Shown: one piece after another, positions 7,591-16,727 of the stretch
Numbering within the stretch: the first letter of the stretch is position 1
Layout: each line of letters opens with the position of its first letter
Source of the DNA: Desulfuromonas sp964536375
GTDB lineage: Bacteria > Desulfobacterota > Desulfuromonadia > Desulfuromonadales > Desulfuromonadaceae
Assembly (NCBI GenBank): GCA_964536375.1
Contig: CAZHXF010000005.1
Location: forward strand, 16,690-80,689
Direction of reading: 5' to 3'
Length of the DNA stretch: 64,000 nucleotides
Notes under the pieces: model-generated
Seen by the model: the letters and a program-made list of their open reading frames with translations, nothing else
Database searches by the model: none
Told to the model about the DNA's origin: nothing
Position numbers and translations under genes: made by a program

Positions 7591-9264
7591 ATGAAGACAA
7601 TGTTACGCAATGCGGTTCAGCAGGCACTTGATCTTTGTTATGCTGAAAAACTTTTACTGTCTGGTGAATTACCTGATTTTGCGATAGAGGAACCGGCATG
7701 TGCTGATCACGGTGATTTTGCAGCCAACGTAGCCATGTTGCTGGCGCGCGCGGAAAAAAAAGCACCACGCCAAATTGCTGAGATCCTAGTAGATAAATTG
7801 AACCAGCTGCAACAGGAGATCGATCTGTGGCAAAAAGTCGAGATCGCGGGGCCGGGATTCATTAATTTTTTTCTTAACGCTAAGTGCTGGTACAGTGTTC
7901 TGGATGAAGTGTTCGCTCAGCAGGATGGTTTTGGTCGCAGCACAGTCGGTAACGGACTCAAGGTGCAAGTGGAGTTTGTTAGTGCCAATCCTACTGGTCC
8001 ACTACATATCGGTCATGGGCGCGGAGCTGCGACAGGAGACGCTGTTGCCTCTGTTTTGCAGGAAGCTGGGTTTGAGGTGCAGCGCGAATACTATATAAAT
8101 GATGCCGGAAATCAGATGGACACGCTCGGTCGTTCTTTGTATTTGCGTTATTGCCAGCTACATGGTCAGCAGGTTGAGTTTCCGGCGGATTGTTATCAGG
8201 GCGAATATATTAAGGACATGGCGCAAGAGGTGATTGCCACGGATGGTGACAAGTATATGCACCAGAGCGCAGCTGAGGCCGCTGGCTATTTCTCGAAATA
8301 TGGCGCTGAATCTATTCGCGCTGGTATTGATGATGATTTACAGCGCTTCGGTATCCGATTTGACAACTGGTACAGTGAGCAGAGTTTATATGATCGCGAT
8401 CTGGTGAAAGCTGGTATCGCTGCTTTGCAACGTGACGGTTATACTTATGAACAGGATGGTGCCACTTGGTTTCGCACCACCGATTTTGGTGATGATAAAG
8501 ACCGGGTGCTAGTACGCTCCAATGGGATAACCACCTATTTCGCCTCGGATGTGGCTTATCATCGCGAGAAGTATGAACGCGGTTTTGATACTGTTATTGA
8601 TGTCTGGGGTGCGGATCATCATGGTTATGTCCCGCGGATGAAAGCGGTGTTGGCAGCGTTAGGGCGCAATACTGAAGACCTGCAAATAATTTTGGTGCAA
8701 TTGGTGAATCTGCTCCGTGGTGGTGAACAGGTGATGATGAGTACCCGCTCGGGAACTTTCGTTACCTTAAAAGAGGTGCTTGATGAAGTAGGCAGTGACG
8801 CCTGCCGCTTTTTCTTTTTGATGCGGCGCTCGGATAGTAAACTTGATTTCGACCTTGATTTGGCAAAAAGACAGAGCACTGATAACCCGGTTTTTTATGT
8901 ACAATATGCCCATGCTCGGGTGTGCAGTATTAGCCGCAATGCTCAGGAAGCTGGTTTGTGTTTGCCCACCAGCGCTACGGTTAATGCTCAGCTGCTACAA
9001 TTACCCGAAGAGTTGGCGTTGGCGAAACTGTTGGCGCGTTATCCCGAGGTCATAGTCAACGCGGCTACGGAATACGAGCCTCACCGGGTAACTTTTTATT
9101 TGCAGGAGTTGGCAGCTAAATTTCATAGCTACTATAACCAACATCGGGTTATCGTAGATGATGTTGCCACCAGTCAAGCCCGTCTATATTTAGTTAATGC
9201 GGTAAAAATTGTGCTGCATAACGCGCTGCGTGTGCTGGGCGTTTCTGCACCAGAACAAATGTAA
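7591..9264 (+). CDS. argS: Arginyl-tRNA synthetase
   Basis: This is a class I aminoacyl-tRNA synthetase of 557 residues that charges tRNA-Arg in the cytosol. The N-terminal additional domain (1-110) precedes the HIGH box (GPLHIGHGRGAATGD, about residue 138). The KMSKS-equivalent is the degenerate MMSTRSG near residue 384, as is usual for ArgRS. A C-terminal DALR anticodon-binding domain follows, containing the conserved NPVFYVQYAHAR. A good ribosome site (AAGAAGG) precedes the ATG. It is followed after 20 bases by the SPOR gene, so both may be co-transcribed. Secure. Confidence 0.97.
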   Translation: MKTMLRNAVQQALDLCYAEKLLLSGELPDFAIEEPACADHGDFAANVAMLLARAEKKAPRQIAEILVDKLNQLQQEIDLWQKVEIAGPGFINFFLNAKCWYSVLDEVFAQQDGFGRSTVGNGLKVQVEFVSANPTGPLHIGHGRGAATGDAVASVLQEAGFEVQREYYINDAGNQMDTLGRSLYLRYCQLHGQQVEFPADCYQGEYIKDMAQEVIATDGDKYMHQSAAEAAGYFSKYGAESIRAGIDDDLQRFGIRFDNWYSEQSLYDRDLVKAGIAALQRDGYTYEQDGATWFRTTDFGDDKDRVLVRSNGITTYFASDVAYHREKYERGFDTVIDVWGADHHGYVPRMKAVLAALGRNTEDLQIILVQLVNLLRGGEQVMMSTRSGTFVTLKEVLDEVGSDACRFFFLMRRSDSKLDFDLDLAKRQSTDNPVFYVQYAHARVCSISRNAQEAGLCLPTSATVNAQLLQLPEELALAKLLARYPEVIVNAATEYEPHRVTFYLQELAAKFHSYYNQHRVIVDDVATSQARLYLVNAVKIVLHNALRVLGVSAPEQM

Positions 9265-9284
9265 TTACATAAAGGAGACCTGAT

Positions 9285-10037
9285 ATGCCACCATCGGAAT
9301 TGCCAAGATCTACTCAGGTGTCGGGACGCCATCGTCCTCTGGGTGCTTTTATTATTATTTTATTTCTATGTCTAACCTCCTTTGCTCTGGGGATTTTTAT
9401 TGGCAAACATAATAAAGTTTCTCAGCAGCAAGCTGTGGTTCAAGCTCCGCTTACCCATCCGGTGGTGCACAGTACCGTTGTGCTCGAAGGCAAGCAGCCT
9501 GCTGTTGGTATTGTTGTAGGCAATGATGTTGTGACACCTGATATAATGCCTGTACAGACGACGCTAGCGGCGTCTGAGAGTGCTTTTTTAGCTGTGCAGC
9601 CACTCGCCCATGGTGATGACAAGGTAGCTACCCCGCAGGGAGGTAGTGTTAGTGTTGCCGTTGTTAGTGAGCAAAGCCCTTTGGGAAATGGTTTAAATCA
9701 GCTAGATGACGCGGTGGTTGTTGCTGCCCCGGTTCATGCAGTAACAGTGAAGGTTGTGCCAGCGGTGGTGAAATCTATACCCAAGGTGGTCAGCAATGCT
9801 GCTGGATATGTGGTACAGGTCGGCTCATTTAAGAAACAAGAGGATGCTGAAAAAGTCAAAGTGAAAGTGCAAACAAAATTTGCTGTACAGGTAAAACGTG
9901 CTGATCTTGGACAAAAAGGTGTTTGGTATCGGGTGCTTGTTGGTCCTATTAATAGTTCTGCTGAGGCAGGAAAAGTTAAGGACAGGCTGCAACAGGAATT
10001 TAAACTGGCGGGCTTTGTTAAAAAAAATACTGACTAA
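9285..10037 (+). CDS. SPOR-domain membrane protein
   Basis: This 250-residue bitopic protein has a cytoplasmic N-terminus of about 20 residues, one membrane helix (AFIIILFLCLTSFALGIFIG), a long low-complexity periplasmic linker rich in Val, Ala and Gln (residues 45-170), and a C-terminal SPOR domain (residues 174-248, starting GYVVQVGSFKKQEDAEKV, with WYRVLVGP). SPOR domains bind denuded glycan strands at the division septum. The position after argS is common in this bacterial group. The exact division role (FtsN-like or not) cannot be told from sequence. Confidence 0.85.
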   Translation: MPPSELPRSTQVSGRHRPLGAFIIILFLCLTSFALGIFIGKHNKVSQQQAVVQAPLTHPVVHSTVVLEGKQPAVGIVVGNDVVTPDIMPVQTTLAASESAFLAVQPLAHGDDKVATPQGGSVSVAVVSEQSPLGNGLNQLDDAVVVAAPVHAVTVKVVPAVVKSIPKVVSNAAGYVVQVGSFKKQEDAEKVKVKVQTKFAVQVKRADLGQKGVWYRVLVGPINSSAEAGKVKDRLQQEFKLAGFVKKNTD

Positions 10038-10133
10038 TTTCGCTGTGCATTTTATTGACAGCAGTAAGTTGTGCTTGATGTTTTTTTGTCTTGACTTTGC
10101 TTGGTTAAAAAAGTAAGTTGCGTTTCTCTTTGT

Positions 10134-10210
<77 letters not shown>

Positions 10211-10278
10211 AATAAATAGAAGCCGATAGGTCGTTAGATTGAAAAATCTTTTGGCACTTTGGTGATAATATAGACTTT

Positions 10279-10355
10279 GGCGGTATAGCTCAGTTGGTTA
10301 GAGCATGCGGCTCATATCCGCAGTGTCCGGAGTTCGAATCTCTGTACCGCCACCA
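10279..10355 (+). tRNA. tRNA with CAT anticodon, probably elongator Met
   Basis: A 77-base cloverleaf with encoded CCA. The acceptor stem is GGCGGTA paired with TACCGCC, the D-arm reads AGCTCAGTTGGTTAGAGC, and the anticodon loop is CTCATAT. A fully paired first base excludes the initiator. A lysidine-modified tRNA-Ile2 would also read CAT in DNA; elongator Met is preferred by overall resemblance. Confidence 0.88.
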
Positions 10356-10359
10356 TTTA

Positions 10360-10388
10360 AGCCCCTTCAGTCTCTGGAGGGGCTTTTT
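10360..10388 (+). terminator. Terminator after the tRNA pair
   Basis: An 11-bp stem with one G-T wobble (10360-10370 with 10374-10384) is followed by a run of T. It starts four bases after the tRNA CCA end. Confidence 0.85.
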
Positions 10389-10450
10389 AGTTATGGGCGT
10401 TGTTGGTTTTACTGATCTCATAAGACTCGATTTACCTATGTTCTATTTGC

Positions 10451-11845
10451 GTGCAGGATGGTGCCGTGGCAACTAAGGACGATATCGAAATGCAATTACG
10501 TGCAGTTTTGCATAAGCACGATCTTATTCCTTCCGGTGGCAGGGTTTTGGTTGCTGTCTCTGGTGGTGCCGATTCTGTGTGCCTGCTGCATGCTTTGCAG
10601 GCAACGGTACAAGCAGGAATCCCTTTTGAAATAGTGGTGGCTCACCTTGACCATGGTTTGCGGCATGAAAGTACTGACGATGCTCAATTTGTGGTTAATC
10701 TTTGTGCCCAGTTGGGTTTGCCTTGCCATGTGGAACTGGTCGATGTTCAGGCTCTGGCACGGCAGCGTAAGCAGGGTGTTGAAGAGGCGGGAAGGGTGGC
10801 TAGACGGCAGTTTTTGCAACGGATTGCTAATGATACACATTGCGATTGTATTGCCTTGGCTCATCACCGGGACGACCAAGCCGAAACTGTCTTGCTGCGT
10901 TTGACGCGTGGTTGTGGTGTCTCTGGTTTGGCAGCCATGAAATGGCGTGATGGTGTATTTATTCGCCCCCTGTTAGGAATGGGGCGGCAACAGATTGTTA
11001 GTTATATTCAAGATCGCGGTATTGAGTATGTTGAGGATGCCAGCAATAGTAGCTTGGTGTATGCGCGCAACCGGGTGCGGCATCAGGTGCTGCCACGGCT
11101 CGGCCAAATAAATCCGGCGGTTGCTACCCAATTGTCTAAGCTGGCCAATATTGTTGAGTTGGAGGAGGAGTATTGGCAGCAGCAAGTTAGCGCAGTTGTG
11201 CAACGCTTAGTTACCAGACATAATAATGAGTTGCGTCTGTGTTGTAGTGAATTGTTGCTGGAGCACCCTGCGTTGTGTATGCGTGTGCTCCGTTTCTGTC
11301 TTGAGCAAGTCAGATCTAGCTTGCATGGCATCGAAATGGTGCATATCGATGCTATTGCCGCTCTATTGCAAGAAGGACGACCACAGCGGGAGCTGAGTTT
11401 GCCGCAAGTGTGGGTGGCGCGGCGTTACGATGAGCTGGTGTTCAGAGCTCTGCCGCCAGTGAGGGTTTCTGCTTTTAACCTCGTCATTGCTGAAACAGGC
11501 AGTTTTCAATTGCCTGACGGGAGTGTGCTCCAAGTAGAGATTGGACCACCGTTCGGTGTTGAGTCCGCAAATTATGTTGAGTTTGATGCTAGCTTGGTGC
11601 AGTTTCCACTATGGTTACGTTCGATACAAGCAGGTGATCGTATTACTTGTGCTGGCATGGCGGGCAGGAAGAAGATTAAAAAGATCTTTGCTGAGCAACA
11701 ATTAGAACTAGAACAACGCAAGTCCGCTCTGGTGCTTGGCTGGGGGCAGGAAGTGTTGTGGTTGCTGAGAATGCGCCGCTGTGGCAAGTATGGGACAATA
11801 AATCGCGCCGCAGCTGTGCTTAGCTGTAGAATTGTAACCGATTAG
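10451..11845 (+). CDS. tilS: tRNA(Ile)-lysidine synthetase
   Basis: This 464-residue enzyme modifies C34 of the CAU-anticodon tRNA-Ile to lysidine, switching it from Met to Ile decoding. The PP-loop signature SGGADS lies near residues 37-42 from the GTG start; VVAHLDHGLR and ALAHHRDDQAETVLLRLTRG follow. A C-terminal domain ending near IKKIFAEQQL is typical of full-length TilS. The start is uncertain: GTG 10451, GTG 10466 and ATG 10490 are in frame, the last with AAGGA ten bases upstream. It lies just after a tRNA gene with CAT anticodon, a suggestive but possibly chance pairing. Function is secure. Confidence 0.95.
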   Translation: MQDGAVATKDDIEMQLRAVLHKHDLIPSGGRVLVAVSGGADSVCLLHALQATVQAGIPFEIVVAHLDHGLRHESTDDAQFVVNLCAQLGLPCHVELVDVQALARQRKQGVEEAGRVARRQFLQRIANDTHCDCIALAHHRDDQAETVLLRLTRGCGVSGLAAMKWRDGVFIRPLLGMGRQQIVSYIQDRGIEYVEDASNSSLVYARNRVRHQVLPRLGQINPAVATQLSKLANIVELEEEYWQQQVSAVVQRLVTRHNNELRLCCSELLLEHPALCMRVLRFCLEQVRSSLHGIEMVHIDAIAALLQEGRPQRELSLPQVWVARRYDELVFRALPPVRVSAFNLVIAETGSFQLPDGSVLQVEIGPPFGVESANYVEFDASLVQFPLWLRSIQAGDRITCAGMAGRKKIKKIFAEQQLELEQRKSALVLGWGQEVLWLLRMRRCGKYGTINRAAAVLSCRIVTD

Positions 11846-12020
11846 TGGTGGATTCGCGTTTGTTCATTCCGTTTAAAATATATTTGAGAAACGTTAGCTA
11901 TATATGGTAGTTTCCTGTCATAGTGGTAGCTGGATAGTGTGCCGCTATAATCTGTTGAAATAATCTGCTTCTGGCGTTGCTGGTCTTATCCAAGCGACGC
12001 TTTACCTGGTTGGAGGAAAA

Positions 12021-13913
12021 GTGAATCAGTTTTATAAAAATATTGCCCTGTGGTTGGTAATATCATTGGTAATGATCTTGCTGTTTAACATGATGACTCA
12101 ACAGGATCAGAAAAAAGAGTCAGTTAGCTACACCGCTTTTACTAGTGCGCTTGAAGATGGACGTGTGCAGGAGATTGTTATTCAGGGGCCGAATCTTGAG
12201 GGAGTCTATAAGGATGGTACTCACTTCAAAACTTTTGCGCCTTCAGATCCAACCTTGATCTCAGAATTGCGTCAGCGCGATATAGTTATTGAGGCCAAGC
12301 CTGAAGAAGACCGAAGCTTCTGGATGACCATGCTGGTTTCTTGGGGGCCGATTCTGCTGCTGATAGCGGTATGGATATTTTTTATGCGCCAGATGCAGGG
12401 TGGCGGCGGCAAAGCGATGAATTTTGGCAAGAGTCGGGCGCGGTTGCTGTCTGATACTCAGGGTATGGTGACCTTTAAAGATGTTGCCGGTGTCGATGAA
12501 GCCAAAGAAGAGCTGGAAGAGATAGTCTCTTTCCTCAAGGACCCGAAAAAATTCACCCGCCTTGGTGGACGTCTTCCCAAAGGGGTACTGTTGGTTGGCG
12601 CTCCCGGTACCGGTAAAACTCTGCTGGCGCGCGCTATTGCCGGTGAGGCGGATGTACCGTTTTTTACCATTTCCGGTTCCGATTTTGTCGAGATGTTTGT
12701 CGGCGTTGGTGCCAGTCGAGTGCGGGACTTATTTGCTCAAGGCAAAAAGAATGCCCCATGTATTATTTTTATTGATGAGATAGATGCCGTCGGGCGTCAT
12801 CGCGGTGCCGGGCTTGGCGGTGGTCATGACGAGCGTGAGCAAACACTGAATCAACTACTAGTTGAAATGGATGGGTTTGAGTCCAATGAAGGGGTAATTC
12901 TTATTGCCGCTACTAACCGTCCCGATGTATTAGACCCAGCGTTGTTGCGCCCCGGACGTTTTGATCGTCAGGTCGTGGTTCCTCGTCCAGACATCAAAGG
13001 TCGGCGTACTATTTTGGAGGTTCATTCCAAGAAGGTGCCTCTTGGCGATTCTGTGCAGCTGGAAATTGTTGCGAAGGGAACTCCTGGATTCTCCGGTGCT
13101 GACCTCGCCAATCTGATAAACGAGGCAGCTCTGCTGGCAGCTCGCGCCGATAAAGAAGTTGTGGAGATGTCAGATTTGGAAGCGGCGAAGGATAAAGGGC
13201 TAATGGGGGCTGAACGCCGTTCCATGGTTATCACTGAAGCCGAGAAAAAAGTTACGGCATATCATGAGGCTGGTCATGCTCTGGTTTCCATGAAAATCCC
13301 TGGTGCTGATCCGGTGCATAAGGTGTCTATAATTCCGCGCGGACGAGCACTCGGGGTTACTATGTATCTTCCGACTGAAGAAAAATACAGCGAAAGCCGC
13401 GAAGGTTTATTGACGGCCATGTGTTCACTTTTAGGTGGGCGCGCAGCTGAGGAGATATTCCTTGGTAGCATAACCACTGGCGCGAGTAATGATATTGAAC
13501 GCGTTAGCAAACTGGCCCATAAGATGGTGTGTGAATGGGGTATGAGTGAAAAAATGGGTACTATATCTTATGGTGAGAAAGACGGTGAAATCTTCCTCGG
13601 TAAAGATATGGGTCATACGAAAAATTACAGTGAAGCAACGGCTCAGATTATTGATGAAGAGGTTAGAAGCCTGATTAATGCATCATACGAGCGTGCCAGA
13701 ACGATTTTGCGCGACAATCGCGATATTATGGAGCGTATGGTTCGGGAATTGTTAGAAAAAGAGACCATTGATGCACAGGATATTGCGCGCATGCTGGCTG
13801 AAGTAGCTGGCGTTGAAGTGGTAGCAACTGAGACTGTTGCGAGTGAAAATAGTGTTGATGTTGCTACAGTAGTTCCCGATGGCGAGGTTATTGATGGCGA
13901 GGTCAATGTCTAG
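12021..13913 (+). CDS. ftsH: ATP-dependent zinc metalloprotease FtsH
   Basis: This 630-residue inner-membrane AAA+ protease degrades misfolded membrane and some regulatory proteins. There are two membrane helices (about residues 7-25 and 105-122) flanking a small periplasmic domain. The AAA module carries Walker A GAPGTGKT (193-200), Walker B IIFIDEID and the SRH (ATNRPDVLDPALLRPGRFDR). The zinc site is HEAGH at 415-419. The GTG start is supported by a strong GGAGG seven bases upstream. The folP start codon immediately follows the stop. Order tilS-ftsH-folP is widespread. Secure. Confidence 0.98.
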   Translation: MNQFYKNIALWLVISLVMILLFNMMTQQDQKKESVSYTAFTSALEDGRVQEIVIQGPNLEGVYKDGTHFKTFAPSDPTLISELRQRDIVIEAKPEEDRSFWMTMLVSWGPILLLIAVWIFFMRQMQGGGGKAMNFGKSRARLLSDTQGMVTFKDVAGVDEAKEELEEIVSFLKDPKKFTRLGGRLPKGVLLVGAPGTGKTLLARAIAGEADVPFFTISGSDFVEMFVGVGASRVRDLFAQGKKNAPCIIFIDEIDAVGRHRGAGLGGGHDEREQTLNQLLVEMDGFESNEGVILIAATNRPDVLDPALLRPGRFDRQVVVPRPDIKGRRTILEVHSKKVPLGDSVQLEIVAKGTPGFSGADLANLINEAALLAARADKEVVEMSDLEAAKDKGLMGAERRSMVITEAEKKVTAYHEAGHALVSMKIPGADPVHKVSIIPRGRALGVTMYLPTEEKYSESREGLLTAMCSLLGGRAAEEIFLGSITTGASNDIERVSKLAHKMVCEWGMSEKMGTISYGEKDGEIFLGKDMGHTKNYSEATAQIIDEEVRSLINASYERARTILRDNRDIMERMVRELLEKETIDAQDIARMLAEVAGVEVVATETVASENSVDVATVVPDGEVIDGEVNV

Positions 13914-15119
13914 ATGAGCAGTTTCACCCCGCGTGTGCTTCATTTGTCTGATGCTGCTCAGGTGAGCGAGACAATGAAAAACATCGGTGTTGATCCGGCT
14001 GGTGTCGCACGCATGGTGGGCAGGGCACAGTGGTTGAATATTTTGATCGCAGATGTTCCCTGTGCTGCGGCAAACATCCTGAAACAGGAGATGTTGGCAA
14101 TTGGTGCGGATGCTGCGGTAGCTCGTGGTTCAGTTGCTTGCAGTTGCAGTCATACCGATGTGCTGTTGATGGCGACCTTGAAACAGTTTAGTCAACTGGT
14201 TGAGCGTTTGCAGTGCCAGCCTTTTGGTTTGGCTAATCTGGCGAGTGAGTTACGGCAATTGTTGGCGTCGACTCCGACTGGTACTTCAGTGCTGAAAGGT
14301 AAGGACTGTTGTTTGCGCCTTGATCGACCTCAGGTCATGGCGGTGCTCAATGTTACCCCGGATTCTTTTTATGATGGAGGTCGGAGCTATAGTGTAGACG
14401 CTGCGCTGCGCCAAGCGGAACAACAAATAGCTGACGGCGCGGATATTGTCGATATTGGCGGGGAAAGTACTCGTCCTGGCGCTCCCAGTGTTGATGCTGA
14501 TACGGAGTTGAAGCGTATTATGCCGGTTATCGAAGCAGTGCGCAGCAATTTCCCTATTCCAATCTCGGTAGATACAAATAAAGCCATGGTTGCAGCCCGG
14601 GCAATTGAGGCAGGGGCTAATTTCATAAATGATATCAGCGGGCTAATGTTTGATGCCCAGATGTCTGAAGTCGTTGCTGCTTGTGGAGCCGGTCTATTTG
14701 TGATGCACACGCGTGGTTGCCCCGAGGTGATGCAACGAAATACTGATTATGCAGATTTGCTCGGTGATGTTATTGCCAGCTTGAGAATGTCGCTGGAAAT
14801 AGCTCGTGATGCCGGAATCGCTGGTGATAAGATCGCTGTCGACCCCGGAATTGGCTTTGGTAAGTCAGTTGCGGGCAATTTGGAAATATTGCGCCGTTTA
14901 GGTGAATTGCAATGCCTCGGTTGCCCTATTTTATTGGGGACCTCGCGTAAAAGTTTTATCGGTACGGTTTTACACCAGGAACAGCCGCAGCAGCGTTTGT
15001 TTGGTTCCGTAGCCACAGCCGTTGTCGGTTTAAATAATGGAGCACGGTTGTTTCGTGTGCATGATGTAGCGGCAACGCGGCAAGCGCTAGATATGGCTTG
15101 GGCTGTTGGTGGTAGTTGA
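13914..15119 (+). CDS. folP: Dihydropteroate synthase with N-terminal extension
   Basis: This enzyme condenses pABA with hydroxymethyl-dihydropterin diphosphate in folate synthesis. The catalytic TIM-barrel part begins near residue 138 (RPQVMAVLNVTPDSFYDGGR) and contains DIGGESTRPG, then ISVDTNKAMV, NDISGL, DPGIGFGKS and LLGTSRKSFIG. That part is about 265 residues, the usual full length. The first 135 residues are an extra domain that I cannot assign; it contains SCSHTDVLLMATLKQFSQLV. The start codon directly adjoins the ftsH stop (TAGATG), so coupling is likely. dacA follows after a 36-base gap. Confidence 0.94.
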   Translation: MSSFTPRVLHLSDAAQVSETMKNIGVDPAGVARMVGRAQWLNILIADVPCAAANILKQEMLAIGADAAVARGSVACSCSHTDVLLMATLKQFSQLVERLQCQPFGLANLASELRQLLASTPTGTSVLKGKDCCLRLDRPQVMAVLNVTPDSFYDGGRSYSVDAALRQAEQQIADGADIVDIGGESTRPGAPSVDADTELKRIMPVIEAVRSNFPIPISVDTNKAMVAARAIEAGANFINDISGLMFDAQMSEVVAACGAGLFVMHTRGCPEVMQRNTDYADLLGDVIASLRMSLEIARDAGIAGDKIAVDPGIGFGKSVAGNLEILRRLGELQCLGCPILLGTSRKSFIGTVLHQEQPQQRLFGSVATAVVGLNNGARLFRVHDVAATRQALDMAWAVGGS

Positions 15120-15155
15120 TTTTATGGTGTTTATTTGAGGTAAGAAGGTTCGATT

Positions 15156-15944
15156 ATGGATATGATCGATGAAATGATGAAAAACTTCAGGTGGTTATTG
15201 GATATTTTAGATATCTGCCTGGTTGCCTTTATCATTTACTGGATCATTCTGTTGATTAAAGGTACCAGAGCCGTACAAATGTTGCTCGGTCTAGCGGTTA
15301 TTTTGGCTATCTATGTAGGTGCCCAATTGTCTGGGCTGTTTACGTTACAGTGGTTGTTGGATAATTTTCTTGCCTCGATAGTGTTAGTTATTGTCGTAAT
15401 TTTTCAAAGTGATATCCGCCGTGCTTTGATGCATGTCGGGAGCAACCCTTTCTTTGCTGATGTTGCTTATCGCGAAGAGACACAACTTATTGATGAGCTG
15501 GTTGCTGCCGCAGTTAACTTGGCGACTAAAAGAGTTGGTGCTCTGATTGTTATTGAGCGCGAGACCGGTTTGAAAAGTTTTTTAGAAATCGGTGTGGAAA
15601 TTGATGCCAAAGTTTCCGCAGATTTAATTACTGCTATATTTTTACCGCGCTCGCCCATTCATGATGGTGCCTTGATTTTGCAGCATGGTCGTTTAAAGAA
15701 GGCGGGCTGCTTTCTCCCCTTATCGCAAAATCCTGGAATAAATAAAAATCTTGGTACCAGACATCGTGCTGCAATTGGATTGACTGAGGTAGTAGATGCT
15801 GTGGTTATAGTCGTTTCAGAAGAGACGGGGAAAATTTCAGCTGTTGTCGGTGGGCGGATGACTCGTGATCTGGATTCTAAATCGCTGAGGCGGATACTGA
15901 CCCGTTTGCTGGATCCAGCACGCACAACGCAGGAGCAACGCTAA
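15156..15944 (+). CDS. dacA: Diadenylate cyclase (CdaA/DacA type)
   Basis: This 262-residue membrane enzyme makes cyclic di-AMP from two ATP. Three hydrophobic helices occupy residues about 18-90. The cytosolic DAC domain follows, with the catalytic DGA motif (PIHDGALIL) and the RHR motif (GTRHRAAIGLTE). Layout matches CdaA of Gram-positive bacteria. The stop overlaps the next gene, ybbR/cdaR, by one base, and glmM follows, the same trio cdaA-cdaR-glmM known from Firmicutes. There CdaR and GlmM modulate cyclase activity and link the signal to cell-wall precursor supply. Secure by motif and context. Confidence 0.95.
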   Translation: MDMIDEMMKNFRWLLDILDICLVAFIIYWIILLIKGTRAVQMLLGLAVILAIYVGAQLSGLFTLQWLLDNFLASIVLVIVVIFQSDIRRALMHVGSNPFFADVAYREETQLIDELVAAAVNLATKRVGALIVIERETGLKSFLEIGVEIDAKVSADLITAIFLPRSPIHDGALILQHGRLKKAGCFLPLSQNPGINKNLGTRHRAAIGLTEVVDAVVIVVSEETGKISAVVGGRMTRDLDSKSLRRILTRLLDPARTTQEQR

Positions 15945-16651
15945 TGTTGATTCAGCTGGTCACTAATAATTGGCATCTAAAGCTGCTGTCTTTATTCTTC
16001 TCCATAATATTATGGTTGTTTGTTATGGGGGAACAAAAAGCTGAGGTAGGCTACACTGTGCCCTTGGAGTTGAAGAATTTGCCGGTGGGGATGGTAGTAG
16101 CTAATGAAGTGCCCAGTTTGGTAGATGTCAGGATTAGCGGTCCACGTACCTTGTTAAGCAAATTACGGTCCTCAGATCTGAGCATGTCAGTCGATTTAAA
16201 TGGTTTGCAACCTGGGTTGACCACCTTTAAACGCCTCGATCAAAACTTAAATATTCCAAGTGTGTTACGCGTCTCTCGTTTGTCTCCATCCTATGTAGAT
16301 GTAAAGCTGGAGCGTAGTCGGGAGAAAAAAGTACCGGTGCGGGTGTTGGTTGGTGGTGAGCCTGCTGCTGGAGTAACTCTTGGAGCTGTAAAGGTGCGCC
16401 CAGCCGTGGTAACCATTGAAGGTGCTGAAAGCGAAGTGAAAAATGTCGATGAAGTGGAGACCGAGTTAGTAGATGTCTCTGCAGTGCAGGAGGGTTTCAC
16501 CTTAACTATTCCGATCAATTATCGTGGCACTTATACTTCTCTTAAAGAGCAAAAAACGGTAGAGGTCGAAGTGTACGTTAACCAGCACCAGGCAGAGCCA
16601 GTTGATGCGGTGATCATCGTTCCAATAACCAACAAACAAAACGATAAATAA
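15944..16651 (+). CDS. YbbR-like protein, putative CdaA regulator (CdaR)
   Basis: This 235-residue protein has an N-terminal membrane anchor (residues about 10-27, LLSLFFSIILWLFVMG) and tandem YbbR repeats outside the membrane. One repeat runs about 30-115, with RISGPRTLLSKLRSSDL; a second runs about 120-210, with EGAESEVKNVDEVETE. Full CdaR proteins often have three or four repeats; this one has about two. It overlaps dacA by one base and precedes glmM. By analogy with Gram-positive CdaR it would bind and tune the diadenylate cyclase. Confidence 0.88.
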   Translation: MLIQLVTNNWHLKLLSLFFSIILWLFVMGEQKAEVGYTVPLELKNLPVGMVVANEVPSLVDVRISGPRTLLSKLRSSDLSMSVDLNGLQPGLTTFKRLDQNLNIPSVLRVSRLSPSYVDVKLERSREKKVPVRVLVGGEPAAGVTLGAVKVRPAVVTIEGAESEVKNVDEVETELVDVSAVQEGFTLTIPINYRGTYTSLKEQKTVEVEVYVNQHQAEPVDAVIIVPITNKQNDK

Positions 16652-16727
16652 CAACTTACCTAACTGATAACTTCATTAATACATTGAAAATACTTGCGTT
16701 ATTAATACGTAAATAAGTGAGGCTCTT

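Noticed and set aside
11923..11951. TATAAT before ftsH as a promoter
   Set aside because: The -10 is perfect, but no acceptable -35 stands 16-18 bases upstream.
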